From JBFIHF01 sp964411125 (GTDB lineage Bacteria; Myxococcota_A; Bradymonadia; Bradymonadales; Bradymonadaceae), in the NCBI GenBank assembly GCA_964411125.1, contig CAYPJU010000061.1, forward strand, positions 1 to 39,754: DNA of 39,754 bases, given 5' to 3'. A program made the position numbers and the translations under genes. The notes under the pieces were generated by a model, which worked only from the letters and a program-made list of their open reading frames with translations, searched no databases and was not told where the DNA came from. Shown piece by piece: positions 32,301-38,992 of the stretch. Position 1 is the first letter of the stretch; the number at the start of each line of letters is the position of its first letter.

Positions 32301-33029
32301 GCACGAAAGCTCGTGCGTCAGGTCGTCGAGGAACTGATGGAAAAGCTCGCCCGCGACGTACACCAGCCTTTCACCGGATCAGTGGACCGGCGACGACGCT
32401 CCTACCTACAGGTCGCCAAGAACTTCGACGCTCCCGAGACCATCCGGCGAAACTTGAAGAACTGGGATCCGAAGCGCCGGCAGATCGTCATCCAGGACCC
32501 GTACTTCTTCTCGAGAGTTCGGCGCCAGTCCGACAGGTGGCAGATCATCATCGTCGTCGATCAGTCCGGCTCAATGCTCGACAGCGTCATTCACGCCGCC
32601 GTCACCGCGAGCATCTTTCATGGGCTGAAGATGCTCGATCCGAGGCTCGTAGCGTTCGACACCCAGATCGTCGATCTGAGCGAAGACGTGCGCGACCCGG
32701 TCGAGAGCCTGATGAAGGTCCAGTTGGGCGGCGGCACGGACATCGCTAATGCCCTCGAGTACGCGGAAACACTCGTCAATGCTCCACGACGGACGATCGT
32801 CGTTCTCGTGACGGATTTTTACGAAGGTGGGCCATTGTCTCATCTTTTCGCCGTCACCAGACGTCTCTGCGAGAGCGGCGTGACCCTCCTCGGCCTCGCC
32901 GCGCTCGATGAAGAGGCGAACCCCGAGTACGACCGCGAGACTGCCCGAACGATGGTCGAGTTGGGTGCGGAGGTCGGCGCGATGACTCCGGGAGAGCTCG
33001 CCGAATGGGTCGCCAGCAAAGTGCGGTGA
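29313..33029 (+). CDS. DUF5682-VWA fusion protein, partner of MoxR
   Basis: A 1238-residue protein that I read as two families joined. The first 770 or so residues match DUF5682: YFPVRHYSPA at about 24, VLVEGPADFNDRLDEL, GHELPIALY, YCEYAPEWQA, FRFIDLAWE and VVTGGFHSSGL. A disordered Asp/Gly/Glu-rich linker (about 795-865) follows. From RVRWRLVFG onward it matches the VWA protein normally encoded separately: ELFPRKTIERLERDALDRYQLEE, then the MIDAS motif DQSGS (1083-1087), GGGTDIANAL and VTDFYEGG. The metal-binding VWA site is complete. No signal peptide is present, so it is cytoplasmic. It probably forms a complex with the coupled MoxR ATPase. Three TGACCGCGGTCA palindromes lie inside the gene and a fourth spans its stop codon, which is shared on the other strand with the converging dioxygenase gene. 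Confidence 0.85.
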   Translation: MTESIFDTTPLWDLDPSAPGDVVYFPVRHYSPASSRILWELAEEIRPTAVLVEGPADFNDRLDELMLDGHELPIALYTWVRLTDDTKRAAFYPYCEYAPEWQAHKVARKFGLPFRFIDLAWERMALKTDVAHRYSDRHFRENPYPALLCERLGVADFDELWDVFFELDRSLDWREYMRRCHEFCYQLRAFSGPEEEENIAREESMLRHVEAAVDEFGGPVLVVTGGFHSSGLHARRHGVDLPVYDLPVSPGLEEETEPPEVAPTPGAVASAPGIRESGITLTPFTYERIDKLSGYASGVHGPAFYEHVWERRRAGELVDCREFVYDIVEELRDRGQSVSTADVIGVETSARALASVRGREEVWRFDVLDAFSTTVVKEEQDAEYMHPVLVVARETLRGDRRGSIDPRAPLPPLVRQVRAELEELDLLPTRETPTSVQLDLDTESGRRKSQVLHRARMLGLAGFQHEGGTDFVERSDLARLWEAWTYHWTPEFDGTLIEAAVYGADLEEAATARALELTQELPDDAAKAARLAIDVVLMGVSHLAGSLFETIGRLVGGDNDYFSVCEALGHLLYLARHDEVLGSRGDETLLTLLRDTYERALWLLEGLGVVKDRDEEVLESVRGIYDVFRISWSEDADVREEFVSVLGRVGNDRGQSPLLRGAVMGALFSAGELVIDAVLEVLHSFAEPSQMGDFLVGFFSLAREAAQRDPRLMRTVDEVVASASDQEFLELLPSFRLAFTYFTPLEKHQLVANLFAPPELDAPTEVSSEERGEGRELERRMRLAAQRFGLRGLLPPNPDDPGGDRGHSEPAGEVEGAGMDSAADGGDGGIDEERASGDEGVGDDPGDRGEGSASALDEEGTQGSALDRRVRWRLVFGEEAEGALGGLEGEQSRRDRMMGFLYDREYGPQRNVRRPQGDRGGTLDPSQLTVPDWINGVHELFPRKTIERLERDALDRYQLEEIVTRPDVLRRARPNPTLLKAVLRTKHLMRAEVLTIARKLVRQVVEELMEKLARDVHQPFTGSVDRRRRSYLQVAKNFDAPETIRRNLKNWDPKRRQIVIQDPYFFSRVRRQSDRWQIIIVVDQSGSMLDSVIHAAVTASIFHGLKMLDPRLVAFDTQIVDLSEDVRDPVESLMKVQLGGGTDIANALEYAETLVNAPRRTIVVLVTDFYEGGPLSHLFAVTRRLCESGVTLLGLAALDEEANPEYDRETARTMVELGAEVGAMTPGELAEWVASKVR
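30308..30319. repeat. palindrome TGACCGCGGTCA, copy 1
   Basis: Perfect 12-base self-complementary sequence inside the DUF5682-VWA gene, read there as codons for Asp-Arg-Gly with split flanking codons. Confidence 0.9.
31265..31276. repeat. palindrome TGACCGCGGTCA, copy 2
   Basis: Second perfect copy, in the same reading-frame phase as copy 1 and also followed by GTCG. Confidence 0.9.
31721..31732. repeat. palindrome TGACCGCGGTCA, copy 3
   Basis: Third perfect copy, at the beginning of the disordered linker between the DUF5682 and VWA parts, again encoding Asp-Arg-Gly. Confidence 0.9.
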
Positions 33030-33038
33030 CCGCGGTCA
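33027..33038. repeat. palindrome TGACCGCGGTCA, copy 4, double stop codon
   Basis: The first three bases are the TGA stop of the DUF5682-VWA gene; the last three are the complement of the TGA stop of the converging dioxygenase gene. One palindrome ends both genes. Confidence 0.9.
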
Positions 33039-34010
33039 GCCGAAGTGGACCGCCGAGACGTGGGCGTTCATCACCACGTCGCGATAGGGGAGGGCGCCGG
33101 CATCCTTACCCGCAGCACCTGCCACCACCATCAGGGGGAGGAGGTGCTCTTCGCGGGGATGGCTCGCCCGCGCCGCCGGAGCTCGCTCCCATTCCACCAG
33201 ACGAGTCTCCAGAGCGCTTCCTCCCAGGTCGATCGTCTCGGCGAGCCAGTCGTCGAACGCTTTCGAGTCGTTCCGAACGACGGAGGGATCGACGTTACCT
33301 CGCATCGAGCCGCCGAGCGCCCGCAGATTGTGGTAGCTCATCCCGCTTCCCACGATGAAGACTCCTTCGTCGCGCAGGCCTTCCAGCGCCCGGCCGATCG
33401 CGATGTGTTCCGCCGGGTCGAGCCCGCGTTTCAACGAAAGCTGCAGGGTCGGGATCGTCGCCTCCTCGTAGGCGAGCATCATCGGGACGAACACCCCGTG
33501 GTCGAACCCGCGTTCGGGATCGCCCGAAGTCTGGAATCCGGCGTTCTCCAGGCGAGTTCGGATCGAGTCCGCGAGCTCGGGAGCGCCCGGGGCCGGCCAT
33601 TCGAGCTCGTAGGTGTGTTTCGGGAAACCACCGTAGTCGTAATACATCGGTGGATTCGGCGAAGTCTGGAGCGTCGGACGCTCCGCCTCCCAGTGGGCCG
33701 AGACCAGCAAGATTGCCCGCGGGGTCTCCGGAGTCACCATCGACAGCTCCTCCATGTACGTCCGCATGTGGGCCCAGCTCTCCTTCGTCCCGAAGAGAGA
33801 GTCGTCCATGAACGGCCAAGGCCCTCCGCCGTGCGGGAGGAAGACGGTGGGCATTCGTTCGGTCTTCGTCGGCTTCTTCATCGCACCCTCCAAGGGGTTG
33901 CTGGATCTTTCCCCAGCGCTCTTCACCGGCTCACAGGCTCCGAGCGCGACTGCCGCGCCCGAAGCACCCAGAACCTTGATCATCTTTCGTCGGGACCAAA
34001 CGTCGTTCAT
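33036..34010 (-). CDS. DODA-type extradiol-dioxygenase-family protein, Tat-exported lipoprotein
   Basis: A 324-residue protein of the class III extradiol (LigB/DODA, YgiD-like) family. Metal and catalytic histidines are visible in PHGGGPWPF (His60), SAHWE (His106), FDHGVF (His171), SGMSYHNLR (His227) and EEHLLPL (His289). The family opens aromatic rings, acting on dihydroxyphenylalanine or catechols with zinc or iron; the substrate here is unknown. The N-terminus is unusual: SRRKMIKVLGASGAAVALGAC combines a twin-arginine-like motif with a lipobox at Cys26, predicting folded export and lipid anchoring, whereas most relatives are cytoplasmic. It starts one base after the stop of the doxX gene (GAGGAGC ribosome site), so the pair is an operon, divergent from the LysR gene. 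Its stop lies in the palindrome copy 4. Confidence 0.85.
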   Translation of the reverse strand: MNDVWSRRKMIKVLGASGAAVALGACEPVKSAGERSSNPLEGAMKKPTKTERMPTVFLPHGGGPWPFMDDSLFGTKESWAHMRTYMEELSMVTPETPRAILLVSAHWEAERPTLQTSPNPPMYYDYGGFPKHTYELEWPAPGAPELADSIRTRLENAGFQTSGDPERGFDHGVFVPMMLAYEEATIPTLQLSLKRGLDPAEHIAIGRALEGLRDEGVFIVGSGMSYHNLRALGGSMRGNVDPSVVRNDSKAFDDWLAETIDLGGSALETRLVEWERAPAARASHPREEHLLPLMVVAGAAGKDAGALPYRDVVMNAHVSAVHFG

Positions 34011-34011
34011 C

Positions 34012-34437
34012 TCAGCGCTCCTCGATACGTTCTTTCTTCATCCGGCCCCACGCCACGAACGCCGCGATGCCTCCGAGGACGAGGTTCGGAGCGATCATGG
34101 CGTACTCCGCCCGTACGATGTGCGTGATGGCGGCCAGCACCATCACCGTCATCAGACCGACCGCCGCGAGCGGCGTCAAGATCGGCTTGATTCGCGTCGC
34201 CGCCGGCACGATCAGCCCGATCGCCCCGAGGACTTCCATCACTCCGATGAACGGGACCAGCGGGCCCATCGCCCCCGTCACGTACGGGGTCTGCTTCGCG
34301 AGCTCCTCGATCGGTGTGAGGAGTTTTCCCAGCCCCGCGGCGAGGAATGCCAGCGCCAGAAGAATCTGCGCGACCCAGAGGCCGATGTGAAGTGCTTTGT
34401 TTCTGCTCGTTGTGGTCATCATGGTCGCTGCGCTCAT
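34012..34437 (-). CDS. DoxX-family membrane protein
   Basis: A 141-residue protein with four membrane helices (about 18-40, 58-80, 85-107, 113-131), matching the DoxX family in ALAFLAAGLGKLL and VTGAMGPLVPFIGVMEVLGAIGL. DoxX proteins are small quinone-related or redox-linked membrane proteins; some members are subunits of thiosulfate:quinone oxidoreductases, but the role here is not readable. AAGGAGAGACTG is a good ribosome site before ATG 34437. It is cotranscribed with the Tat-lipoprotein dioxygenase and is divergent from the LysR gene, which is probably its regulator. DoxX and DODA-type proteins next to a LysR regulator is a frequent arrangement in proteobacteria. Confidence 0.88.
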   Translation of the reverse strand: MSAATMMTTTSRNKALHIGLWVAQILLALAFLAAGLGKLLTPIEELAKQTPYVTGAMGPLVPFIGVMEVLGAIGLIVPAATRIKPILTPLAAVGLMTVMVLAAITHIVRAEYAMIAPNLVLGGIAAFVAWGRMKKERIEER

Positions 34438-34506
34438 CAGTCTCTCCTTGGCGGGGTATCTTCCCGCGGTTCGTTGTCTGAAGAGAAACCTAGGGCGTTT
34501 CGCTCT

Positions 34507-34542
34507 TGACGTCACGACATCGTTCTGCAACTTGTTGTTGCA
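34507..34542. promoter_or_regulatory. LysR operator candidates in the doxX/lysR intergenic region
   Basis: TGCAAC-N5-GTTGCA (34526-34542) is a perfect inverted repeat whose last base is the first base of the LysR start codon. A perfect 8-base palindrome, TGACGTCA, lies just upstream at 34507-34514. Both sit between divergent genes, where LysR regulators usually bind. TTGACG at 34506-34511 could also be a -35 for lysR. Confidence 0.45.
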
Positions 34543-35396
34543 TGAGCGAAACACCAGATTTGAATCTCTTGAGAATTTTCGTCGCCGTGGCAGACGAGGA
34601 GAGCTTCTCGCGGGCCGCCGACCGGCTCGGTATCGCGAAGGGGACCGTGTCTCGTTCCATCGCGCGTCTCGAGGAGACGCTGGGCGCACAGGTTCTGCAC
34701 CGCACGACCCATTCCGTCGCCCTCAGCACTGCCGGCGAGGCGCTCTACGAGCGGGTGGCCTCTCACGTCCGCGCATTGGAGACGGCTTCCCGTTCGCTCC
34801 CCGACGCGTCGGCAGAGCCTGCCGGTCACCTACGGATCACCGCCCCGAACGATTTTGGCATCGCCGTGCTCCCCGAAGTGATCGCCAGATTTGGACTGCG
34901 CTATCCGGACGTCAGTTTCTCGATCAACCTTTCGAACGAGAGGTTCGATCTCGTCGCGGACGGATTCGACCTCGCCATCCGCGCGACGAGCGGACCATTG
35001 CAGGACTCGTCCCTGCAGGTTCGGAGACTCGGCCGGTTCGTCGGGAAGGCGTACGCGAGCCCCACCTACCTTGCGCGACGTGGCACGCCCTCGAAGTTCG
35101 GCGAGGAGGGGCACGATTGGATCGGTTTCCACGGCGTCCAGCCGGGAGAAGCGTTCCGTTACGAGATCAACGACTTCTTCGCGCTGAAGAACCTGATCGT
35201 TGCAGGCGCCGGTGTGGGGATGCTCCCGGCGCTCATCGCGGATCCATTCACCCGGACCGGTGAGCTCGTGAGGGTTCTGACCGACTTCGAGCTGCGCGAC
35301 ACCGCGAACGTGTGGGTGCTCTACCCCTCGAGCGGTCAGGTCGCCCCCAAGGTCGCCGCGTTCCGCGATTTCCTCCTCGAGCATTTCGGCGGTTGA
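34542..35396 (+). CDS. LysR-family transcriptional regulator
   Basis: A 284-residue regulator. The winged helix-turn-helix at the N-terminus reads LNLLRIFVAVADEESFSRAADRLGIAKGTVSRSIARLEETLG, with the LysR-typical HRTTHSVALSTAGEALYERV wing. A periplasmic-binding-protein-like effector domain fills the remainder (GHLRITAPNDFG, GFDLAIRATSG, GAGVGMLPALIADPF). It belongs to the class close to AaeR/DsdC-like regulators of divergent doxX-type genes; the effector is unknown. ATG 34542 fits the usual N-terminus; an in-frame TTG at 34506 would add a non-conserved stretch. Divergent placement and the overlapping inverted repeat point to autoregulation and control of the doxX/dioxygenase pair. Confidence 0.92.
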   Translation: MSETPDLNLLRIFVAVADEESFSRAADRLGIAKGTVSRSIARLEETLGAQVLHRTTHSVALSTAGEALYERVASHVRALETASRSLPDASAEPAGHLRITAPNDFGIAVLPEVIARFGLRYPDVSFSINLSNERFDLVADGFDLAIRATSGPLQDSSLQVRRLGRFVGKAYASPTYLARRGTPSKFGEEGHDWIGFHGVQPGEAFRYEINDFFALKNLIVAGAGVGMLPALIADPFTRTGELVRVLTDFELRDTANVWVLYPSSGQVAPKVAAFRDFLLEHFGG

Positions 35397-35438
35397 CCGC
35401 GTCTGCAAAGAGCGATGGCCTGCACCTGTGCAGCGTCG

Positions 35439-35444
35439 TATCCT
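35439..35444 (+). promoter_or_regulatory. -10-like hexamer TATCCT, leaderless-type, for the SWIM gene
   Basis: TATCCT is followed by 6 bases and ATG 35451, and no ribosome site is visible. This matches the leaderless pattern seen before other genes here and supports the later start. Confidence 0.3.
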
Positions 35445-35450
35445 TATCCC

Positions 35451-37397
35451 ATGCTGCGGACCGACCTTTTACTGCTGACCGAAGAAGACCTCGCCGACTT
35501 CTCCACGCGCGGAACTCTGAAGCGCGCCCTCAAGGAGATCGAGCGAGGGTCTGTCGAGTGGGAGTTCCGCGATGACGACGGACACCTCGAAGTCCGGTGG
35601 TCGGACGGGCCGACCACGATCATCGGGGTCGGCGACGCGCTCCCCGATGCGTCCTGCAGTTGCGCGGCGGTGGGGCTCTGCAGGCACGTCATTCGCGCGG
35701 TGCTCGTGTATCAAGCCGCCAACCGCGACCGAGCCCCCGACGAAGTCCCGACGGGTGTCTGGGACCCGGGCGAGATCGGCGATGTCGTCGTGGAGGACCT
35801 TTTCGGTGCGGGCCGGCTCGCCCGTCTGAGGAAGACGTTTGACGACGGTCTGGTAGTGGAAGTCGTGCGGTCCGAAAAGCCGATGGCGAGGTTTCACCGA
35901 CTGGGACACACCGTGCGATTCCTGGTCCCGATGGACCCGCGCTACACACAGTGCGACTGCGACGAGAAATCGCCGTGTCGGCACGTGGCGCTGGCGATCT
36001 GGGCGTTTCGGGAGGCGGAGGGAACGGTCGGTGCGGTCGTGGAGACGGGGGAGCGCGGCGGACCCACGTCGCCCGAGCATCTCGACCCCCTGGAAGAGGT
36101 CCTGCGGATGCTCGCCCAGACGGGGCTCGCCAACATCCCGCGCACGAGCGTCGACCGCTGGCGGGCGCTGGCCCGCACGACGAGGCAGCGCGGACTCGCC
36201 TGGCCGGCCGACATCCTCGATGACCTCTGCCGGCAGCACGAGCACTACCACGCCCACGACGCGCGCTTCAGCATCGACGCGCTGTCCGACCTCGTCGGTG
36301 AGCTGCTGATTCGCATCGACGCGCTTCGCACGCCGGACCTCCCGACGCCGACACTCTTCGTCCGCGGAGACGTTCTGGCGAGCGCGACGTCGCTCGGCCA
36401 GAGCCGGTTCGTTGGTCTCGGATGCTCCGCGACGATCCGGCATCGTTCCGTCGTGATTCGAGCGCTGCTACAAGACGTCTCCACCGGGGCCGTCGCGGCG
36501 GTGAGTGGCAGTTTCAACGATCCGGTCGACCCGGAGGCCGTCCCCGAGGACCTCTCTGTCCTGGCCGCGAAGGTGGCGATCGGCGGCCGCGCCCTTTCGA
36601 TGATCGGATCGGGGCAGTTGGTGGTCCGCTCGGCCGAGCTGCGTAGCGACCACAGCCTCTCCCTGGGCAGGTCCTCGGCCAGCCTCTACGCGCAGGACTA
36701 CACGTGGGAGAAGCTCAGGCCACCGCTCCTTGCCGATGGTTTCCGCGAAGTGGCATCCCGGATCGCGGCCCTACCGCCGAGTTCTCTGCGTCCGCGGCGC
36801 CACGGCGAAGATTTGCACGTCGTGCCGATCGCGGACGTCGAGACCGTTCGGTTCGACCCGCGCCTGCAGGAGGTAGTAGCCGAGCTGCTCGATCCCTACG
36901 GCGAGCGGGTTCGCCTTCGCCACCCGTACACGGCGCGGAACCGACGTGGAACTGAGCGGCTGCTGCAACTTCTCTCGACCCGGTCGAAGTCTTTCCGATT
37001 TCTGGCGGGGACGTTCTCATTCGGGGCATCCGGCCTTTGCGCACGTCCCACCGCGCTGATCCTGGAGGAGGATTCGGGCTCGGGCAGCGCCCGGACGATG
37101 CTTCAACCGTGGGTCGACGATATGGATCATCACCTCGAACGGGCGAGCGTCGAGCTGCAGCCACCCTCGAGCAGCCCGCGTCCACTGGCTCGCTACCGCG
37201 AACTGCTCAGCGCTTTCGTCGGAGACGTACTCTTGATGGGGATCGGCGGTGCGCCACCCGCCTCGCACGCAGAGCTCTCCGGACTCGCCGGGGCGCTCGA
37301 ACAGGAGAGCGCCGTCGCACTGTTGGAAGCCCCCCTCTCGATCGCGACCCTTCTGGAACTGGCCGTCGTGCATCGGCTGGGGCGGGAGTTGGCTTAG
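35451..37397 (+). CDS. double SWIM zinc-finger protein
   Basis: A 648-residue cytoplasmic protein with two SWIM motifs (CxCxnCxH). The first is CSCAAVGLCRH (Cys69, Cys71, Cys77, His79) and the second CDCDEKSPCRH (Cys168, Cys170, Cys176, His178). SWIM domains bind zinc and nucleic acid or protein partners. The N-terminus (LLLLTEEDLADFSTRGTLKRALKEIE) resembles SWIM proteins I recall as neighbours of MoxR, DUF5682 and VWA genes. The rest (about 190-648) is mixed alpha/beta without a motif I know. ATG 35451 is preferred by similarity and by the -10-like hexamer; ATG 35415 is an in-frame alternative. The gene is on the same strand as moxR and the fusion, but the doxX/dioxygenase/lysR block intervenes. 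Confidence 0.8.
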   Translation: MLRTDLLLLTEEDLADFSTRGTLKRALKEIERGSVEWEFRDDDGHLEVRWSDGPTTIIGVGDALPDASCSCAAVGLCRHVIRAVLVYQAANRDRAPDEVPTGVWDPGEIGDVVVEDLFGAGRLARLRKTFDDGLVVEVVRSEKPMARFHRLGHTVRFLVPMDPRYTQCDCDEKSPCRHVALAIWAFREAEGTVGAVVETGERGGPTSPEHLDPLEEVLRMLAQTGLANIPRTSVDRWRALARTTRQRGLAWPADILDDLCRQHEHYHAHDARFSIDALSDLVGELLIRIDALRTPDLPTPTLFVRGDVLASATSLGQSRFVGLGCSATIRHRSVVIRALLQDVSTGAVAAVSGSFNDPVDPEAVPEDLSVLAAKVAIGGRALSMIGSGQLVVRSAELRSDHSLSLGRSSASLYAQDYTWEKLRPPLLADGFREVASRIAALPPSSLRPRRHGEDLHVVPIADVETVRFDPRLQEVVAELLDPYGERVRLRHPYTARNRRGTERLLQLLSTRSKSFRFLAGTFSFGASGLCARPTALILEEDSGSGSARTMLQPWVDDMDHHLERASVELQPPSSSPRPLARYRELLSAFVGDVLLMGIGGAPPASHAELSGLAGALEQESAVALLEAPLSIATLLELAVVHRLGRELA

Positions 37398-37467
37398 AGC
37401 CAGAAGGTCGTTCCGCTGCCGAATGCTGCCCCATCACGCCGTCGAGCGGTCGTCACGGTCGCCCCGG

Positions 37468-37496
37468 TTGATTCACGACCCGACGCCGGATATCAA
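37468..37496 (+). promoter_or_regulatory. candidate promoter of the FG-GAP lipoprotein gene
   Basis: TTGATT (37468-37473) and TATCAA (37491-37496) are 17 bases apart. Because the -10 overlaps the ATG at 37496, the ATG at 37523 is the better start. Confidence 0.4.
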
Positions 37497-37522
37497 TGTC
37501 CCGTCAAAAAGCCGAGAATCAG

Positions 37523-38992
37523 ATGACCATCCGTCACATCACTGCAGTCCTCTTCCTCCTCGCCGCCGCTTGTGGTCCCGGCAACAACGGGACGAACAAC
37601 GGTAACAACGGCGCTTCCAACAATGGGACATCGTCGAACAACGGGACGTCGACGAACAACGGGACGTCGACGAACAACGGAACCGTCGCTCCTGGGGCGG
37701 ACGATGACGAGGACGGGATCCCGAACGCAGAAGACAACTGTCCCCAGACCCCGAATGCCGACCAGGTGAACGAGGACGAGGACGCTCACGGCGACGCGTG
37801 CGACAACTGCGTCCGCCTCCCGAACGACGATCAGGCAGACCTGGACGGCGACGGATTCGGTGACCTCTGCGACTCCTGCATTCCCGGCGGTGACGTGAAC
37901 TTCGCGGACGTCTACTTCCAGGCAGAGACCGAGAACGATCAGATCGAGATCGCCGACGCGAGCGCCGGCGACTTCGACGGAGACGGCGCGTTCGACTTCG
38001 TCCTCCTCGACTACCAGGGGCGAGACGACGTCTCCTTCTTTCGATCGGTGCTCGATCCTCAGGGGGACGCCGAGAACTTCAACGTGTTCGATACGGCACA
38101 ACCCGGTACGGGCCCCAAGGCGGTCGTCGGACTCGACGCGAACGGCGACGGATTCTGGGAGGTCGCGACCGCCAACGCCGTCGACGTGACCGTCGTGCAG
38201 AACAACGAGTCGGGTAACCGACGCGACCTGATCTTCGAGGACCGCTACGTCTACCCCTTCGAGGGGGTCTCCGTGGATCTTCACGCAGGCGACGTCGACG
38301 CCGACGGCGACACGGACCTCGTCCTCCTGACGGCGGGGCCGAATCGAATCGTCACCTTCCTCAACGACGGAAACGGGGACTTCGCGACGACCGCCACGAG
38401 CCCCGTGCTCGGCCTCGAGGCCGTGGGACTGCACGGTTTCGCGGTCGCCGACTTCGACGGAGACGGTCGTGCGGACGCAGCGGTGCTGGGTGAGGGCAAC
38501 ACCGTCGTCGTACTCACCGAGATTGCGGGGGACGATTCGGCGACTTCGAGCTTCTCGGTCGCCACGACGGACCAGGAGTTCGATCACATCGACTCCGGCT
38601 CCATCGATGGGGAAGGGCCTGCCGACCTCGCCTTCATGGCGACGAAGAAGCTCGACATGAACCAGTCGGACATCTTCCCCGAGATCGCCGTCTACGCGAA
38701 CGGGGGCGCAGCCGATTTCACCGAGTACTACAGCGAGGTGATCGGCGTCGACTCCACGACCCTGCTCTTCGAGGACATCACCTACGACGGCCGTGCCGAC
38801 GTGTTCGTCGGCAACTACTTCTGGCAACACGCCGAAGACGCGTCCGGGACCTACGAGGGGGGACGGGTGCAGACCAGCTTCCAGGGAACCGCCGAGCACG
38901 CCCTGCTCGTGAACATCGACGACGACAACGTGGGCGAGCTCGTGATCGTGGAGCCCCTCCGCGTCACGGTGCTCACCCCGAGCTGTGACTGA
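37523..38992 (+). CDS. FG-GAP / thrombospondin-3-like repeat lipoprotein
   Basis: A 489-residue exported protein. The lipobox ends LAAAC (Cys17) and is followed by an Asn-Gly-Thr-Ser repeat linker (18-56) encoded by short tandem DNA repeats. Residues 60 to about 125 have Asp-rich calcium motifs DEDGIPNAEDNCPQTPNADQV and DLDGDGFGDLCDSC, of the thrombospondin type 3 type, with paired cysteines. The rest contains FG-GAP/VCBS-like blades: AGDFDGDGAFDFVLLD, LDANGDGFWEVATAN, AGDVDADGDTDLVLL, VADFDGDGRADAAVLG and DITYDGRADVFVGNYF. These form a seven-bladed propeller in integrin-like proteins, with calcium in each blade. A surface-binding role is likely; partners are unknown. The RlpA-like gene starts 8 bases before its end. 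Confidence 0.82.
   Translation: MTIRHITAVLFLLAAACGPGNNGTNNGNNGASNNGTSSNNGTSTNNGTSTNNGTVAPGADDDEDGIPNAEDNCPQTPNADQVNEDEDAHGDACDNCVRLPNDDQADLDGDGFGDLCDSCIPGGDVNFADVYFQAETENDQIEIADASAGDFDGDGAFDFVLLDYQGRDDVSFFRSVLDPQGDAENFNVFDTAQPGTGPKAVVGLDANGDGFWEVATANAVDVTVVQNNESGNRRDLIFEDRYVYPFEGVSVDLHAGDVDADGDTDLVLLTAGPNRIVTFLNDGNGDFATTATSPVLGLEAVGLHGFAVADFDGDGRADAAVLGEGNTVVVLTEIAGDDSATSSFSVATTDQEFDHIDSGSIDGEGPADLAFMATKKLDMNQSDIFPEIAVYANGGAADFTEYYSEVIGVDSTTLLFEDITYDGRADVFVGNYFWQHAEDASGTYEGGRVQTSFQGTAEHALLVNIDDDNVGELVIVEPLRVTVLTPSCD
37581..37684 (+). repeat. short tandem repeat encoding an NNGT(S) linker
   Basis: Units of about 18 bases such as ACGTCGACGAACAACGGG repeat with few changes, encoding Asn-Asn-Gly-Thr-Ser. 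Similar tandem DNA could expand or contract by slippage, changing linker length. Confidence 0.75.
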
